Shown piece after piece: positions 1-9,377 of a stretch of 38,375 nucleotides of DNA. Position 1 is the first letter of the stretch, and each line of letters starts with the position of its first letter. Position numbers and translations under genes: made by a program. The DNA is taken from NCBI GenBank assembly GCA_945860285.1, contig CAMAQB010000028.1, positions 1-38,375 of the forward strand, in the 5' to 3' direction. The notes beneath the pieces were generated by a model. The model was given only the letters and a program-made list of their open reading frames with translations, had not been told where the DNA came from and ran no database searches. The stretch comes from Akkermansia muciniphila. GTDB lineage: Bacteria; Verrucomicrobiota; Verrucomicrobiia; Verrucomicrobiales; Akkermansiaceae.

Positions 1-91
1 CAAGCCGACCGCGAAAATCGTCGAGCAGCTTCCAACTGCGGAGCTTCTTCTCATCGATCTTTTCCTTGGCGCGGCCCACACCCACAGGAAA
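1..91 (-). CDS. possible N-terminal end of an unknown gene leaving the window
   Basis: On the minus strand a frame stays open from an in-frame stop at 92-94 to the window edge. It reads as a plausible charged soluble segment (RAKEKIDEKKLRSWKLLDDF) with possible GTG starts at 85 and 79. About 28 codons are visible and I do not recognise the product. The coding-looking sequence stops abruptly near position 92 and gives way to AT-rich DNA, so this may be a gene start or a fragment cut by a rearrangement next to the IS element. Confidence 0.22.
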
Positions 92-375
92 TCAGAAACG
101 ACCCAATAGTACAAGTGACAATTTTGTCACATTGGAGCACTAAATCGGTCAGCAAAGAGCATGCCGAACAGTTCTGATCTAAAATTTGGTAAGTTTTTTT
201 GCATACAAAAAAAACTAATAAAATTATTGTTAGTCAATTCTGAAAATTAGCTGCAATTTTAATAATTTTACAACTGAGCTAATTGCAAAATTAGAAAGCG
301 ATGGCATTTAAATTCTCAAAATGAGAAACTTTAGCTTTCTAAACGAGTTCTGTTCCTGCCTATTTTCGCTTTACA
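92..375. other. AT-rich non-coding flank of the IS element
   Basis: No gene is visible. The stretch is much more AT-rich than the rest of the window. It holds a near-palindrome AAAATT-AGCTGC-AATTTT (243-260) and the left terminal inverted repeat of the IS (276-291). The 84 bp between that repeat and the transposase ATG presumably carry the transposase promoter, but no convincing -35/-10 pair stands out. Confidence 0.5.
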
Positions 376-1805
376 ATGAACTATAACAAACAGGAACAAA
401 AACTCGCGAGCGCATCTAATCCAACCCTTCAACGGCTGTCAAACTTTTTTCAGCGCATTACATCCATGCAAAACGTGATGCCATTCTTCTTTGGTGAAAA
501 TTCCCAAGAGTACATCATCACCGCACCATTACAAAAACTCATCCACACCATCGAAACCCTCCAGCTCAACCTCACCCTACCTGCCGACTCCCAATTCCTC
601 GGTCGCAAACGCGCAGATCGCCTGACCCTAGCACACTGCTTCGTGGCCAAATGCGTGCTCAACATCCCCACCACCAAAGCCCTCATCGAGCGCCTCACCA
701 TCGACTCATCCCTGCGCCGCATCGTCGGCTACGACAGAAAAAATGAAGTGCCTAACGAATCCACATTCTCACGAGCATTCGCAGAATTCGCGAACATGGA
801 ACTTTTTCAACACAATCATGGCACACTCATCAAAACCCATCTTGGCGACACATTAATTGACAACCTCAGTCGCGATGCCACCGCCATCGAAGCTCGTGAA
901 AAGCCCGACAAACGCCGCATGAAAGCCATCAAAGACGCGAAAATCGACAAGAAAAAACTCAAAGCCGAGCGCAAAAAATCAGGTGCTACAAAACGCGGAC
1001 GCCCCAGCAAAAACAGCCAACAAACTAACAAAGCCCCCACCCCCGCCCCCAACGTCATCGCTCAACAACGCACCCAAAGCCTAGAACAAAACCTCAGAAC
1101 CCTATCCACCGTCTGCGATGTTGGCACTAAATGCAACGCCCAAGGCTTCAAAAACAGTTGGAAAGGCTACAAACTTCATCTTGATACAGACACCTTCGGA
1201 GTGCCCATATCCGCCATACTCACAAGTGCATCCGTGCACGATTCCCAAGTCGCCATCCCGCTCACCCAGCTGAGTAAAAGCCGCGTCACCAACCTCTACG
1301 ACCTGATGGATGCTGGCTATTGCAGCGAAAGCCTGCGAGAATACAGCCGCGAACAAGGCCACGTTCCGCTGATCGACCACAACGCCCGGCGCGGAGAAAA
1401 GAAAGAATTTTTAGACTTCGAAGCCGAGCGCTACAAAGCCCGCAGCGGAAGTGAACGCAGCAATGGACGGATGAAAGACGAATTTGGAGCCCGCAGCATC
1501 CGCGTCAAAGGACACGCCAAAGTAGCGTGTCATCTGATGATAGGAATCGTCTGTTTAGCGGCAGATGCGCTCATGCGCATGACGCAATAGTGAAGCCGCG
1601 TAGAACCGCCTAACAAAAACCAGCAAAAATGGACGAGCAGCTCCATGAAGCGAAGGGTCGTGCCAAAAAAAGGCAAATAAACGCAAAATCCCAGCCCCAA
1701 AATGGCACCAAAGAACAATCGCACCAGATAAAATAAGCCGAAACAAAAAGAGTATTCATGTGAACACATTTACATAATGCTGTAAAAACATTTTGCAATT
1801 GGCTC
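276..1805 (+). mobile_element. insertion sequence with 16-bp terminal inverted repeats
   Basis: A DDE transposase gene is bracketed by an imperfect 16-bp inverted repeat: GAGCTAATTGCAAAAT at 276-291 and the reverse complement of GAGCCAATTGCAAAAT at 1790-1805 (15 of 16 identical). The element would be about 1.53 kb, normal for an IS of this type. The bases just outside the repeats share only CT, so no clear target duplication is seen. The exact ends are therefore provisional, or the target duplication is very short. The right non-coding part (1591-1789) holds no gene. Confidence 0.6.
376..1590 (+). CDS. IS4/IS5-superfamily DDE transposase
   Basis: A 404-residue transposase that would cut and paste its own IS. 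The N-terminal part (about 40-150) resembles the DUF772-type domain found before DDE_Tnp_1 catalytic domains. The likely catalytic triad is D167 (in SRDATAIEA), D312 (in DLMDAGYCSE) and E360 (in SGSERSNGRMKDEFG). The C-terminal ERSNGRMKDE pattern is typical of the IS4/IS5/IS1182 superfamily; I cannot fix the subfamily. A lysine- and proline-rich linker (about 178-230) separates the first Asp from the second half of the fold. The frame is intact, so the element may still be active. Codon use is more AT-rich than in neighbouring housekeeping genes, consistent with recent arrival. The ATG at 376 is the natural start. Confidence 0.88.
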   Translation: MNYNKQEQKLASASNPTLQRLSNFFQRITSMQNVMPFFFGENSQEYIITAPLQKLIHTIETLQLNLTLPADSQFLGRKRADRLTLAHCFVAKCVLNIPTTKALIERLTIDSSLRRIVGYDRKNEVPNESTFSRAFAEFANMELFQHNHGTLIKTHLGDTLIDNLSRDATAIEAREKPDKRRMKAIKDAKIDKKKLKAERKKSGATKRGRPSKNSQQTNKAPTPAPNVIAQQRTQSLEQNLRTLSTVCDVGTKCNAQGFKNSWKGYKLHLDTDTFGVPISAILTSASVHDSQVAIPLTQLSKSRVTNLYDLMDAGYCSESLREYSREQGHVPLIDHNARRGEKKEFLDFEAERYKARSGSERSNGRMKDEFGARSIRVKGHAKVACHLMIGIVCLAADALMRMTQ

Positions 1806-2000
1806 CTTGGTAAACGCTATAGTTGCTGCAGTTGAATAGGAACATTTTTCCCGTATTGACACAATATCCATTTGGGGACTGTTTTGAAACTTTCAGGGCA
1901 TAGCCAAATCGTAGAGAAGAGAACGCGCCCTCGGACGCTGTTTCCCTTTTCTAACCGGAAACCGGATCCGTAAGCGCGACGCACCGACAGATTTGCCAAA

Positions 2001-2043
2001 CCGGAGCGCGGGGGCGCGCTCCGGAACACGCGAGGGCGCGTGT
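2001..2043. repeat. pair of adjacent GC-rich palindromes (REP-like)
   Basis: Two perfect stem-loops stand back to back. The first is CCGGAGCGCG, loop GGGG, CGCGCTCCGG (2001-2024, 10-bp stem). The second is ACACGCG, loop AGGG, CGCGTGT (2026-2043, 7-bp stem). The loops are nearly the same, while the stems differ in sequence but are both fully paired. No T-tract follows on either strand, so a simple intrinsic terminator is unlikely. A paired layout next to an IS resembles REP/BIME-type dispersed repeats. No RAYT gene (the REP-associated transposase) is in the window. Confidence 0.6.
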
Positions 2044-2196
2044 GCTCCCCCGTTGATTCAGTCAGTAAGCGCTCAATCAGGGATGGGGAAGAACCATGCC
2101 AGTCACGGCTACTCTCCCCGTAACTTCAGGGCAGTCAGGTTGGTTCCAAATCCAGACTCCTGCATGCGGGCAAATTTCCCGGCAAAAAATGCCTTC

Positions 2197-2225
2197 TTGA
2201 CCATCAGGCTTTCCCCACCTATAAA
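2197..2225 (+). promoter_or_regulatory. sigma-70-type promoter for the L,D-transpeptidase/rhodanese unit
   Basis: TTGACC (2197-2202) and TATAAA (2220-2225) are separated by exactly 17 bp. Transcription would start near 2232, leaving a very short leader before the ATG at 2246. This is the clearest housekeeping-type promoter in the window. Confidence 0.65.
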
Positions 2226-2245
2226 GTGCACACCTTTCCGAACAC

Positions 2246-2860
2246 ATGAAGCGCCCTGCCATTCTCCTGTTTTTTTCCCTCAGCGCATTGCTCACGTCGT
2301 GTTTCCAGAACAATCAGGCTAACCCTCGGGGCAACTATCTTGCAGGTCTGGGACCGCTGAAATATTCCTCCCACGGCAGCGGGCCGGCTCCGGCGATACC
2401 CGATGATGTTTCATACTGGGATGGCGACGGCGTTTCCGGCGCCCCTCTGATCAAAATCAACCGCGCCCACCAGAAGGCCTATTTTTACAAGGATGGCAAA
2501 CTGGTAGGTCTTTCCACCATTTCAACCGGCAAAGAGGGCCACAATTCCCCCGCTGGCAAGTTCAAGATTCAGGAAAAGGATCAGGATCATCATTCCTCAA
2601 TTTACGGAGTCTTCACGGACAAAGCGAGCGGCAAGATGGTCAATGAAAACGTGGACATCCGCGTCGACAAAATCCCACCCGGTTGCATCTTCTATCCCGC
2701 GCCGATGAAAAACTTCCTGCGTATCAACGGTGGTGTCGGCATGCACACGGGATATCTTCCCGGATACGCGGCATCGCACGGCTGCATCCGCATGCCCGAC
2801 TTCATGGCGCAGAAGTTTTTTGAAAATGCCGAGGTCGGCACACCGGTGATCATTGAATGA
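2246..2860 (+). CDS. L,D-transpeptidase (YkuD fold), predicted lipoprotein
   Basis: A 204-residue cell-envelope enzyme of the YkuD family, which forms L,D-cross-links in peptidoglycan or anchors proteins to it. The first 19 residues form a lipoprotein signal (hydrophobic stretch, then LLTSC, with Cys19 as the lipidated residue), placing it at the periplasmic face of a membrane. The catalytic motif SHGCIRMP lies at 177-184 with nucleophile Cys180, and the upstream conserved His is His167 in GMHTGY. The YkuD domain fills about residues 65-204, so nothing extra follows the catalytic region. The gene is preceded by a strong promoter and overlaps the rhodanese gene by 4 bp (ATGA), so the two are probably co-translated. 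The exact substrate cannot be told from the sequence. Confidence 0.88.
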   Translation: MKRPAILLFFSLSALLTSCFQNNQANPRGNYLAGLGPLKYSSHGSGPAPAIPDDVSYWDGDGVSGAPLIKINRAHQKAYFYKDGKLVGLSTISTGKEGHNSPAGKFKIQEKDQDHHSSIYGVFTDKASGKMVNENVDIRVDKIPPGCIFYPAPMKNFLRINGGVGMHTGYLPGYAASHGCIRMPDFMAQKFFENAEVGTPVIIE

Positions 2861-3204
2861 AATTTCCCGACCCCGAACAATGCGAGGAATTGAGCCCGCG
2901 GCAAGTGAATGAAATCATCGGCGAAGGCGGCGATTTCGATTTGATCGACTGCCGAGAGCAGGACGAATGGGATTTGTGCCGACTGGACAACGCACGGCAC
3001 GTTGCGCTTTCGGCGTTTGCCTTGAATGTCTCGTCGTTGCTTGCATTGGATGCCAAGCCGATGGTGATCTACTGCCATCACGGCATGCGCTCGCTGCACG
3101 CCACCCGCTGGCTGCGCCAACAGGGTCGGCAGAATGTTTTCTCCCTGTCAGGCGGCATCCAGCGCTGGTCGGAGGAGATCGACCCGCAGGTGCCAATGTA
3201 TTGA
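2857..3204 (+). CDS. single-domain rhodanese-like protein
   Basis: A 115-residue protein consisting of one rhodanese domain, the fold that transfers sulfane sulfur through an active-site cysteine persulfide. The start of the fold is seen in FDLIDCREQDEW (about 27-38), and the active-site loop is YCHHGMRS with Cys73 as the catalytic residue. No signal peptide is visible, so it is probably cytoplasmic. Its ATG overlaps the stop of the L,D-transpeptidase (ATGA), indicating one transcript. It ends 2 bp from the stop of the convergent gene on the other strand, leaving no room for a conventional terminator. The acceptor of the sulfur is unknown; functional coupling to the transpeptidase is not obvious. 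Confidence 0.87.
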   Translation: MKFPDPEQCEELSPRQVNEIIGEGGDFDLIDCREQDEWDLCRLDNARHVALSAFALNVSSLLALDAKPMVIYCHHGMRSLHATRWLRQQGRQNVFSLSGGIQRWSEEIDPQVPMY

Positions 3205-3206
3205 TC

Positions 3207-5315
3207 TTACTTTTTCAGAATCTCGAAAAGATTGTGGTAGCGGTCCGTCCACAACGGCACGTCAAGAACCGGATCGCTCTTGTCAACCTGTGAGGGATTG
3301 GCGCTGAGGAACGCCTTGTTCTGCGTTACGAGAGCGTAATCGGTGCTGTAATGATCGCCTTTTTTGTGGGTTGTGTAGCGAGTCGAGCTCCACCCCAACT
3401 CGGTAGCCTGTTTTTCCACTACCGGAAAAAGATAAAGATATTTGTTAGTCACGTGCACGGCAATGATGCCATCGGGATTCATGTGGCGTCGATAGATTTG
3501 AAAAGCCTCGCGGGTCAGCAAGTGCATGGGAATCGAATCGCCACTGAAGGCATCGAGAAGGATTACATCGAAATTCTGATCCGGCTCGCGTTCGAGCATG
3601 AGGCGAGCATCTCCAATGATGGTGGTCACCGATGCCCCCCGCTTCTCAGCATCGCTGAGATAACTGAAATGCTTGCGAGCCAGACGCACGACATCCGGAT
3701 TGATTTCATAGAATCGATAGGACTGACCATTTTGGGCATAACAGGCGGCGGTGCCGGCCCCTAGTCCCACAATCGCGACACGGGCGTTTGTTTTGTCGTG
3801 GGTCGATTCCAGCGCCCTGCCGATGCCCGTATGCCGTCCGTAGTAGGTGACTGGCTCCTCCTTGTAGGCATCGGCCAGATTTTGCAAGCCATGCAGCGTG
3901 CCGCCATGGGTGAGCATCCTGTAATCAGTGTCGAGGCCAGTGTCATGCCCTTCTCTCACATTCACGGTGCCGTAGAAATTGCGAACCCGTTCCAGGCGCT
4001 TTTCCACCTGCAATTCTTCGATGGACAGCCAAACCACTGCCGAACCGAATGCGACGAGCAACAAGCCTTGCAGGGAATAGCGCAGCGGTTTGCGACGCAG
4101 AGGTTTGATCGAGAACAAACACGCGATGCCGGCGACAATCAGGCAAAAAATCAGCCCAAGCGGCCACTCCATGTAGGTCACGAAAACATGCGGGGCAACC
4201 AAGCTCACCAGCAAACCGCCGATGGCACCGCCCGCCGACATGCAAAGGTAAAACTCCGTGAGCCGCGCCGGAGCCGGCTTCAGACGTCCGAGTTCGCCAT
4301 GACAAACCATGCAGGCCAGAAACATCGCGCTGAAACTCCAGGTGATCTCGTAGCGATAATCCGGCATCAGATCCACTTCGAGACCGAACCATTTATTCGC
4401 CAGATCAGCGATCAATGAGTCGCCACCCGCCGTGACGAAGATGGCGATCAATGCCAATGGAGCCCACAACCAGGGTTGATACCAGCGTTCGTGCTCGAAG
4501 CAGATGATGAATGTCAGCAGGTACAAGCTCAGCGGAATCACCCACAGGAAAGGGACGACAGCCACATCCTGGCAGACATGATTGGTGGTCGCTAGCAGCA
4601 TCACACTTGCCAGGGCGGGAAGAAACACCCAGAGCAAACGACGCCACCATGCGGGACGAGCCGATGCCCACTCCTCCGCGCGCGCGGCTGATTGTCGGGC
4701 TGCGTCTTTTCCGCTCGAAAGCCAGGCCAGCAGAAGCGACAAGAAGCCGAACACCACGAAAGCAATCGACCAGAGCTTCGTTTGCGCGCTGACATCGATC
4801 CTGGGCTCGAAAAAAAACGGATAGCTGATCAGCGCGAAAAGCGAGCCGACATTGGAAAGCGCGTAAAGCCGCCATGGCGATCCGCCGGGGACGGCGCGCG
4901 TGAACCAAACCTGGGCCAGCGGGCTGGTGCTGGAGAGGATGAAATAGGGCAATCCAACGGTTCCCAACAGCAGCAGCAGAATGCGACCCGCCGGATCCTC
5001 ATTCCCTGTAGGTTTCCAGGTTTCCGCCGGGGCGATTGGCAACAGGGCAAAAGCCCCGATCATCAGCACCGTGTGAATGATTGCCTGCCAGCGGGGTTGC
5101 AGTCGGGAGAGAAAATGCGCGTACGCATAACCGCCGAACAATACCACTTGGAAAAACACCATGCAGGTAGTCCACACCCCCGGACTGCCGCCGAACCAAG
5201 GCAGGATGAATTTGCTGATCACAGGCTGCACCTGAAAGAGAAGAAAGGCGCTCAGCAAACTCAGAGTCCCCAGAAAAAAGGCCATCGAAATGCGTGGGTT
5301 TGGGCTTGTTGTCAT
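3207..5315 (-). CDS. spermidine-synthase-like membrane protein
   Basis: About 702 residues from the chosen ATG. The first ~430 residues are mostly hydrophobic with many predicted membrane spans. The C-terminal third is a spermidine-synthase/methyltransferase Rossmann fold: GLGAGT (517-522), YEINP (536-540), GDAR (568-571) and DAFSGD (588-593), the last supplying the Asp used in aminopropyl transfer. Such membrane-fused proteins are widespread and most are uncharacterised, so polyamine synthesis is only a family-level guess. The frame stays open upstream to 5375, but ATG at 5315 (MTTSPNPRIS) gives a compact N-terminus just before the first membrane span. It lies downstream of smc on the same strand with a gap of 76 bp. 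Confidence 0.82.
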   Translation of the reverse strand: MTTSPNPRISMAFFLGTLSLLSAFLLFQVQPVISKFILPWFGGSPGVWTTCMVFFQVVLFGGYAYAHFLSRLQPRWQAIIHTVLMIGAFALLPIAPAETWKPTGNEDPAGRILLLLLGTVGLPYFILSSTSPLAQVWFTRAVPGGSPWRLYALSNVGSLFALISYPFFFEPRIDVSAQTKLWSIAFVVFGFLSLLLAWLSSGKDAARQSAARAEEWASARPAWWRRLLWVFLPALASVMLLATTNHVCQDVAVVPFLWVIPLSLYLLTFIICFEHERWYQPWLWAPLALIAIFVTAGGDSLIADLANKWFGLEVDLMPDYRYEITWSFSAMFLACMVCHGELGRLKPAPARLTEFYLCMSAGGAIGGLLVSLVAPHVFVTYMEWPLGLIFCLIVAGIACLFSIKPLRRKPLRYSLQGLLLVAFGSAVVWLSIEELQVEKRLERVRNFYGTVNVREGHDTGLDTDYRMLTHGGTLHGLQNLADAYKEEPVTYYGRHTGIGRALESTHDKTNARVAIVGLGAGTAACYAQNGQSYRFYEINPDVVRLARKHFSYLSDAEKRGASVTTIIGDARLMLEREPDQNFDVILLDAFSGDSIPMHLLTREAFQIYRRHMNPDGIIAVHVTNKYLYLFPVVEKQATELGWSSTRYTTHKKGDHYSTDYALVTQNKAFLSANPSQVDKSDPVLDVPLWTDRYHNLFEILKK

Positions 5316-5391
5316 TGTGTTGGATAAAAATGACAGATTGCCCCGGCGCGGGAAAGAAAAATCACCGCGCGCCAAATTGCATTACTTCGTG

Positions 5392-8300
5392 TCAGGAACC
5401 CAGACTCAAGGGCGCTTGTTCGGGAATGGCCGGCTCCGACTGAGTGAAGCGCATGCCCACCGGTTTGGAAATGCCGAATTCCTCCATTGTCACTCCATAG
5501 ATCACATCGGCGCGCGCCATGGTGCGCTTGCTGTGGGTGACAATGATGAACTGGCTCTTGTCGATGAACCGGTCCAACACCCGCACGAAACGACCAATGT
5601 TCGCTTCATCGAGCGGCGCGTCAAGCTCATCGAGCACGCAGAACGGGCTGGGCTTGATCATGTAGATCGAGAACAACAGGGCGACCGCGGTCATCGAACG
5701 CTCGCCACCGGAAAGCAGGGAGATCGATTGCAACTTCTTGCCCGGCGGTTTGGCAATCACCTCGATGCCGCTTTCCAACGGATCGTTCTCATCGATCAAC
5801 ATGAGGTCGGCTTTGCCTTTTTCTCCGAACAACTCTCTGAACATCTCCTTGAAATTCTCCCGCACCTTGGCAAAGGTTTCACTGAAACGACGCTGCGTTT
5901 CCTCATTGATTCGCTCGATGATGGCGAGCAGTTCTTTTTTCGCACTGGAAAGGTCGTCGAACTCACCGCGCATGAAATTGAAGCGTTCCTCCAACTCCTC
6001 GAACTCCTCGATCGCATCGAGATTGACAGGACCCATCGAGTCAAGCCGACGTTTGAGATCCGCCACAATCTCCTCCACGAACAACCAGTCGGGCTCCCCT
6101 TCCAGCTCGCCGGGCAAGACCGGCACAAGCTCACGGGCGGGGCAACCCCGACCCGACTCGTTGAAGACCACGGTATCGGGTTCGTCGTCCCCGTCTCCGC
6201 TGTCGGCAATGATGCGACGTGAATTTTCCTTTTGCAGGGCTTTCTGGGAATCGATGCACGTCAGCAACGCATGGGCGTCGGGACAGAAGGCCGTGAGATC
6301 GACCTGATGGCGCTCCCGGGTGGTTTGCACGAGACTTTCCAAGCGCAGTTCGATTTTTGTCGCGGCAACCTCTTCGCGACCGCGTTGCTCCACAACCCGC
6401 GCATGCTGACGGCGAAGTTCCGACAAATGACGTTCCGCCTGATCGATCCGTTCCATGATCGCCTCGCGGCCTGAAGCGCGTTTGTTGGATTCCTCCGTCA
6501 AATCCGTTAGTTCCAGCCGGTGCATTTCCATCTCGTCTGCCAGGCGGGCGTTTTCCGTCACCGCATCCTCGATGCGCTGGATGAACTGTGCGATCTCCGC
6601 CTCGCGGCGCAGGGAAAGTTCGCGCAGTTCCATGAGCCGCAATTCCATGGGTTTTTGTTGTTCCTCCGCCGCCTGCTTTGCCCGCTTGTCTACGGCCAGG
6701 GAAGTTTTGAGTTCGTTCAGCATCATCACCAACTCGGATTCCTCGCGCAGAATTGAATCCAACTCCGATTGCAAACGCCGCTGCTCGTCTTCCAACAACT
6801 CCAAGCCGGCGCGGGCCGTGCTCAACTCCTGTTCCATTCCGGCGCGATTGTCGGCGACAATTTGTTCCCGTTTCTCCAGTTCGCCCCGTTCCCAAACCAC
6901 GTTTTGAAGTTTTGTTTCAAAGGATTCCACCTCGCGTTTTGCGAGTGAAAGCTGACCCTGCAATGTGGAAACCTCCACTTTTTGCCGGTGCAAACGTTCA
7001 CGACACAACTCCACGGTTTCGCGCTGTTGCTCCAGGGCCTTTTCAAGCTCCACCAGCTTCCCGCGGCACGCCTGTTCTTCCTCGGCGAGCTGATTGACTT
7101 CCAAGGTGAGATCGCGAACTTCGTTTTGTCGTTCCAACAGGGAATCACCTCCGTTACCGGACATGCCGCCGCTGATCGTGCCGACCCGGCCTAACAGTTC
7201 TCCGCGCAGGGTCACATAGGTCACGGCGGGCATGACATGCCGAAGTTGCATCGCGGCGGGCAGATCGGCGACAATCAGGACATTCTCTAACAGTTTTTCA
7301 ATCACGGCCGAAATGCGGCGGTCCGCCTTGACGCGATCAAGAGCCCAGGCGATCGCGCCCGCAGGCACGGCTTCCATCTGGGTCGCCGTGGGCTGGCCGA
7401 CGAATGTTTCGGGAATCAAAGCGGCTTTGCCGAGCTTTTGTTCGGTGAGACGGTCGACCACGGCGGTTGCCAGTGCCTCATTGCTCACCAACACCGCCTG
7501 CACATTGGCACCGAGGGCGGCTTCGATCGCACGGGCACAAGTGCTTTCTGCTTCGATGAATGAGGCCACCACGCCGTGGATGCCATCGCTGAATTTCTCC
7601 GCTTGGCCCAGACCCGCAAGCACACTGCGCGTGCCCTTCTCGTAGCCTTCTCCGCTTTTCACCAATTGGCTGACGACCTCGAGACGCGACGAGCGCTGCA
7701 CCAGATTTTTATGGCACGCGGCTGCGGCCACGCGGCTGACATCGAGATCAGCGCGAATGTGTTGATAGCCTCGTTCCGCGCTTTGGAACGCCTCCTCAAA
7801 AGAGGCGATCGCCTCGCTGCTTTGCTGCAGTTCCCCGCTCACCCGCGATTCTTCATTGCGCAATTCCTCCAGATTCAGACGGAGGCGCTGCTCCTCCTCG
7901 GACAACTGGCGTGCACGGTCGCGATTGCCCTCCATTTGCGCGATCGAGCTCTCAATTTTCGCCTGGGTTGAGGTAACGGCGGTTTGAGTTTTCGCTGCGG
8001 CATTGCGATTCTCCTTGAGGGCGGATTCCATGCCCTCGCGGCGCGATTTGACACCCCGCGTGCGTTGTTCATGCGTTTCCAATTCTCCTTCGCGTTCGAT
8101 GATGCGCTTGGTCAGATTTGCGAGTTCGGTGTGACAATTCAAGAAGTCGAACTCCTGTTGAGTCAGCTTTTGGCGGGTATCCTCAACATCCTCGTTATTC
8201 TGGCGAATGCGTCCCTCGAGTTCCGTTTTGCGCTCGTTGTTGAACGCCACCCGGCCTTCGGAAGTATTCAACGCATTGCGGTGCTCGTTGATTTTCTGAC

Positions 8301-9159
8301 GCAATTCCGAAAGTTCGGATTCAAAACTGCGCGCCACCGCGCGTGCCTCCTCAACCAAGGCCTCGCGTTCGGGCATTTGCTGCTCAATCTCGCTTTCCCG
8401 GGCATCGAGCACCCGGATCGATGTTTGCAGTTCACCGAGTTCGGCGGAAAGTTCTCCGAATTTCTTGTGGCAGAGATGCGTGTCAAGAACTCGAACGTCA
8501 ACAGCCAGAGCCTGATAGCGCCGCGCCTTGGCCACCTGGCGGCGCAGCGAATTCATCCGTCGCTCCTGCTCGGCCAACACGTCACCGACCCGCAACAGGT
8601 TTGCCTCGGTGTATTCCAGTTTGCGCAACGCCTCTTTTTTCTCACGCTTGTATTTGGTAATGCCTGCGGCCTCTTCGAACACCACGCGGCGCTCCTCGGG
8701 CCGCGATGACAAGATCTGGTCGATCTGACCTTGCGCCATGATGGAATAGGCCGTGCGACCGATGCCCGTGTCCATGAACAGATCGTGAATGTCTTTCAGG
8801 CGGCACAAGGTGTGATTGATCCGATACTCCGATCTTCCATCGCGAAACACACGTCGGGTGATCGCCACCTCGTTGTAATTCACCTTCAGCGATTCCTCGC
8901 AGTTGGCCATTGTCAAGGTCACTTCCGCCATCCCCTGGGCCTTGCGTTTCTCGGTGCCGTTGAAAATCACGTCGGCCATCTCCCCGCCGCGCAATGCTTT
9001 GGCGGATGTTTCCCCCAGCACCCAACGGATCGCATCGACCACATTCGATTTGCCACATCCGTTCGGACCGACGATGCCGGTCACCCCCGTCGCAAATTCG
9101 AAAGTGGTTTTGTCAGCAAAAGATTTGAAGCCGTGGATTTCGAGAGATTTCAGATGCAT
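5392..9159 (-). CDS. smc: chromosome segregation protein SMC
   Basis: A 1255-residue structural-maintenance-of-chromosomes ATPase, the core of the bacterial condensin that compacts and helps separate sister chromosomes. The N-terminal head carries Walker A GPNGCGKS (31-38). Long Glu/Gln/Arg-rich coiled coils follow and surround a central hinge (about 510-680). The C-terminal head has the ABC signature LSGGERS (1149-1155) and Walker B ending in DELDAPLD (1177-1184). Length and layout match bacterial SMC. The start MHLKSLEIHGFKSF is the conserved N-terminus of the family. No ScpA or ScpB gene is in the window. About 220 bp upstream are non-coding and probably hold its promoter. Confidence 0.97.
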   Translation of the reverse strand: MHLKSLEIHGFKSFADKTTFEFATGVTGIVGPNGCGKSNVVDAIRWVLGETSAKALRGGEMADVIFNGTEKRKAQGMAEVTLTMANCEESLKVNYNEVAITRRVFRDGRSEYRINHTLCRLKDIHDLFMDTGIGRTAYSIMAQGQIDQILSSRPEERRVVFEEAAGITKYKREKKEALRKLEYTEANLLRVGDVLAEQERRMNSLRRQVAKARRYQALAVDVRVLDTHLCHKKFGELSAELGELQTSIRVLDARESEIEQQMPEREALVEEARAVARSFESELSELRQKINEHRNALNTSEGRVAFNNERKTELEGRIRQNNEDVEDTRQKLTQQEFDFLNCHTELANLTKRIIEREGELETHEQRTRGVKSRREGMESALKENRNAAAKTQTAVTSTQAKIESSIAQMEGNRDRARQLSEEEQRLRLNLEELRNEESRVSGELQQSSEAIASFEEAFQSAERGYQHIRADLDVSRVAAAACHKNLVQRSSRLEVVSQLVKSGEGYEKGTRSVLAGLGQAEKFSDGIHGVVASFIEAESTCARAIEAALGANVQAVLVSNEALATAVVDRLTEQKLGKAALIPETFVGQPTATQMEAVPAGAIAWALDRVKADRRISAVIEKLLENVLIVADLPAAMQLRHVMPAVTYVTLRGELLGRVGTISGGMSGNGGDSLLERQNEVRDLTLEVNQLAEEEQACRGKLVELEKALEQQRETVELCRERLHRQKVEVSTLQGQLSLAKREVESFETKLQNVVWERGELEKREQIVADNRAGMEQELSTARAGLELLEDEQRRLQSELDSILREESELVMMLNELKTSLAVDKRAKQAAEEQQKPMELRLMELRELSLRREAEIAQFIQRIEDAVTENARLADEMEMHRLELTDLTEESNKRASGREAIMERIDQAERHLSELRRQHARVVEQRGREEVAATKIELRLESLVQTTRERHQVDLTAFCPDAHALLTCIDSQKALQKENSRRIIADSGDGDDEPDTVVFNESGRGCPARELVPVLPGELEGEPDWLFVEEIVADLKRRLDSMGPVNLDAIEEFEELEERFNFMRGEFDDLSSAKKELLAIIERINEETQRRFSETFAKVRENFKEMFRELFGEKGKADLMLIDENDPLESGIEVIAKPPGKKLQSISLLSGGERSMTAVALLFSIYMIKPSPFCVLDELDAPLDEANIGRFVRVLDRFIDKSQFIIVTHSKRTMARADVIYGVTMEEFGISKPVGMRFTQSEPAIPEQAPLSLGS

Positions 9160-9377
9160 GATCGCGTGGGAGTGATGTTATGGCGGCGAAGAACCGCGTG
9201 GGGAAAATCGTAGTCAGCCCACGCAAAAATGCAAGCAAGCAGATTGCGTGAACACAATATGTCGCACATAAAACAAACGTTTAATACCATATGTTGCGGT
9301 AGAGGGAATTTAAGACAAACGTAGCAATGCGCAAAGTGATGGCGATTGAGCCGCGATTTACTCGGCTCCCGGTGCGC

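Larger units (their letters stand above)
1806..2245. other. intergenic region between the IS and the ldt gene
   Basis: About 440 bp without a convincing gene. It contains two adjacent perfect GC-rich hairpins (2001-2043) and the promoter of the downstream gene (2197-2225). Short ORFs here on both strands have no recognisable product and are judged to be chance. Confidence 0.55.
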
